Below are positions 62,893 through 64,000 of a DNA stretch of 64,000 bases, piece after piece. The position numbers and the translations under genes are program-made. This stretch comes from Candidatus Nitrosothermus koennekei (GTDB taxonomy: Archaea; Thermoproteota; Nitrososphaeria; Nitrososphaerales; Nitrosocaldaceae). The notes beneath the pieces were generated by a model. The model had not been told where the DNA came from and did no database searches. It worked only from the letters and a program-made list of their open reading frames with translations. The DNA lies in contig JACAFH010000006.1 in assembly GCA_013538715.1 (NCBI GenBank), forward strand, positions 1 to 64,000. Reading direction: 5' to 3'. Each line of letters begins with the position of its first letter. Within the stretch, counting starts at the first letter, position 1.

Positions 62893-63319
62893 CTGTAACT
62901 CTAACTATCCAAAACTCTCCTAGAGTTGCATTAGTAACAGCATCATAATATCTATATTTTCCTCTCTCTCCACCACTAAGAAGTAATGTATCAATCTCTG
63001 CAGGTTGAAGTAATTTAGTTGATGCTATATTCTCTATAACTAGTAGATGAGGGTTATCATCTCCATTAACTATCCTAATCTGCATCTGATGATATTTTGA
63101 ACTACGCATTACTATAGTTGGATTCTCTCCCCCTATTCCTAATACTCCTTCTACTTTATCATCTTTGAATACAAGTGTAACATATGTTGTCTCTTTTGGT
63201 GGAGGTCCTTCTAAGATATGTATCAGATTTGTTAATATACCAAATACAACAAAACCACTTATTATTATAATAAATATACCTTTCTTACTCTCTAGAAAAT
63301 CTAACACATAAAAATTCAC
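62879..63319 (-). CDS. Membrane-anchored cupredoxin-like protein, copper site incomplete
   Basis: A 146-residue protein with one N-terminal membrane helix (about 14-36) and an outer beta domain. The order MRSSKYHQMQIRIVNGDDNPHLLVIENI ... LLSGGERGKYRYYDAVTNATLGEFWIVRV resembles a cupredoxin fold. One His is in the expected first-ligand place (NPH), but the Cys and second His/Met of a type 1 copper site are missing, so it may not bind copper in the usual way. Many such plastocyanin-like proteins occur in ammonia-oxidizing archaea. Confidence 0.7.
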   Translation of the reverse strand: MNFYVLDFLESKKGIFIIIISGFVVFGILTNLIHILEGPPPKETTYVTLVFKDDKVEGVLGIGGENPTIVMRSSKYHQMQIRIVNGDDNPHLLVIENIASTKLLQPAEIDTLLLSGGERGKYRYYDAVTNATLGEFWIVRVTAIDD

Positions 63320-63693
63320 ATTAATTCATATATAATCTTTTAATCTTAGACATCTGCATTTATCTATCATTAAATCTGTTAGAAGAATTGGATTCTTATT
63401 ATTAGAAGATTTAACAATCTCAATTTATGCTTTGTATAATGATGCTCATCATAGAGTGTTACAGTCAATCTGCTATTGATATTCTAGCATATAATCTGAT
63501 TATTTCATAATTATGTAATAAAGTACAAATTTATAATAAATAAAGAATATTTTCCAGATTATAAAAACTGATATAATATCCTTATTAATGAATTATATAA
63601 AGCATATCATGCTCTTTAGATTAATAGATGAAACAAGAATATGAATATTAGAAATAAAGATAACTAATATAAGGCTAGTTAAGATATGATGAT
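63320..63693. other. AT-rich intergenic region
   Basis: About 370 bp with no frame or RNA gene I can support. It lies between two divergent genes and should contain both promoters. Confidence 0.55.
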
Positions 63694-64000
63694 ATGGAGT
63701 ATATATCATATGAGGAGTTTAGTAAATTAGACATTAGAGTGGCAAAGATAATTCATGCTGAAAGAATTGTAGGTTATAAGAAGATAGTAAAAGCAAGAGT
63801 AGATCTAGGATATGAAGAGAGAGAATTAGTAGTTGGCGGTGCAGAGTATTACAAACCAGAAGATCTAATAGATAAGATAGTAATAATGCTCGTAAATCTA
63901 AAACCAAGAAAGATTGCTGGAATAGAATCACAAGGCATGCTTTTGGCAGCAGATGTTAATGATAAACCAATTTGGCTAACTGTAGACGGAGATGTCCCAT
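63694..64000 (+). CDS. tRNA-binding (EMAP/CsaA-like) domain protein, N-terminal part
   Basis: The first 102 codons of a gene running off the window. The sequence (YEEFSKLDIRVAKIIHAERI, later GAEYYKPEDLIDKIVIMLVNLKPRKIAGIESQGMLLAA) is the OB-fold tRNA-binding domain seen at the C terminus of methionyl-tRNA synthetase and in stand-alone forms. As it starts at Met here, it is a separate protein, probably the methionyl-tRNA synthetase beta subunit of archaea. The end is not visible. Confidence 0.9.
   Translation, partial: MEYISYEEFSKLDIRVAKIIHAERIVGYKKIVKARVDLGYEERELVVGGAEYYKPEDLIDKIVIMLVNLKPRKIAGIESQGMLLAADVNDKPIWLTVDGDVP

Overview
The window looks like chromosomal DNA of an ammonia-oxidizing archaeon (Thaumarchaeota/Nitrososphaeria). 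The strongest marker is the ammonia monooxygenase pair amoX-amoA at 46923-47946. It is backed by archaeal information-processing genes: TBP, a type IB topoisomerase of the thaumarchaeal kind, FEN-1, ABCE1/Rli1, prefoldin beta, a thermosome end, the RpoD-L18e-L13-S9 cluster, and intron-containing tRNAs. The DNA is very AT-rich. Low GC, an ATP-type PEP carboxykinase and a tRNA-Phe with two introns would suit a low-GC thermophilic lineage such as the Nitrosocaldales, but that placement is inference. I see no insertion sequence, integrase, CRISPR array or prophage.

Layout. 1-5.4 kb: end of a thermosome gene, PfkB kinase, GMP synthase, and a divergent pterin pair (MptE-like kinase and dihydropteroate synthase). 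5.3-8.8 kb: a secreted BNR propeller, a previously untracked 55-residue peptide gene resembling nitrile-hydratase-type RiPP leaders, and divergent ycaO-tfuA; this is the best candidate for an undescribed system. 8.9-21.6 kb: housekeeping (prefoldin, DHH phosphoesterase, DeoC, tRNA-Ser, FEN-1, PckA), a membrane-anchored subtilase, and a coupled Lhr helicase-phosphoesterase pair. 21.9-26.5 kb: six tightly overlapping genes ending in an archaeosortase whose expected catalytic Cys is Ser. 26.6-33.4 kb: small Cys-rich protein, FUN14, propeller lyase-like protein, TruD, zinc transporter, and pyrB/pyrI arranged divergently.

33.4-40.5 kb holds two clear pseudogenes, a DNA methyltransferase and an ATP-dependent DNA ligase, among signal peptidase, TBP, PyrE, a LarA-like protein, a site-2 protease and an acetyltransferase. 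42.5-43.7 kb is a three-gene exported/membrane unit: two proteins with perfect acidic tandem repeats, then a four-helix protein with four histidines spaced like b-heme ligands. 43.7-49.7 kb: ABCE1, small exported proteins, amoA/amoX without amoB or amoC nearby, and topoisomerase IB. 49.9-52.3 kb: PadR regulator, a PP-loop asparagine-synthetase-like protein, a 45-residue YHS protein and a frameshifted PDDEXK nuclease. 52.3-64 kb: pyrophosphatase, ribosomal/RNA polymerase operon, tRNA-Phe, PPP phosphatase, Hsp20, UbiB kinase, YjbQ, Nudix, alpha/beta hydrolase, PhoU, thioredoxin-like protein, alcohol dehydrogenase, and the start of a tRNA-binding-domain gene.

Taken together the genes show a compact genome with many overlapping gene ends that nevertheless retains broken genes, which suggests ongoing gene loss. 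All functional names come from recognising motifs by eye; no database search was run.
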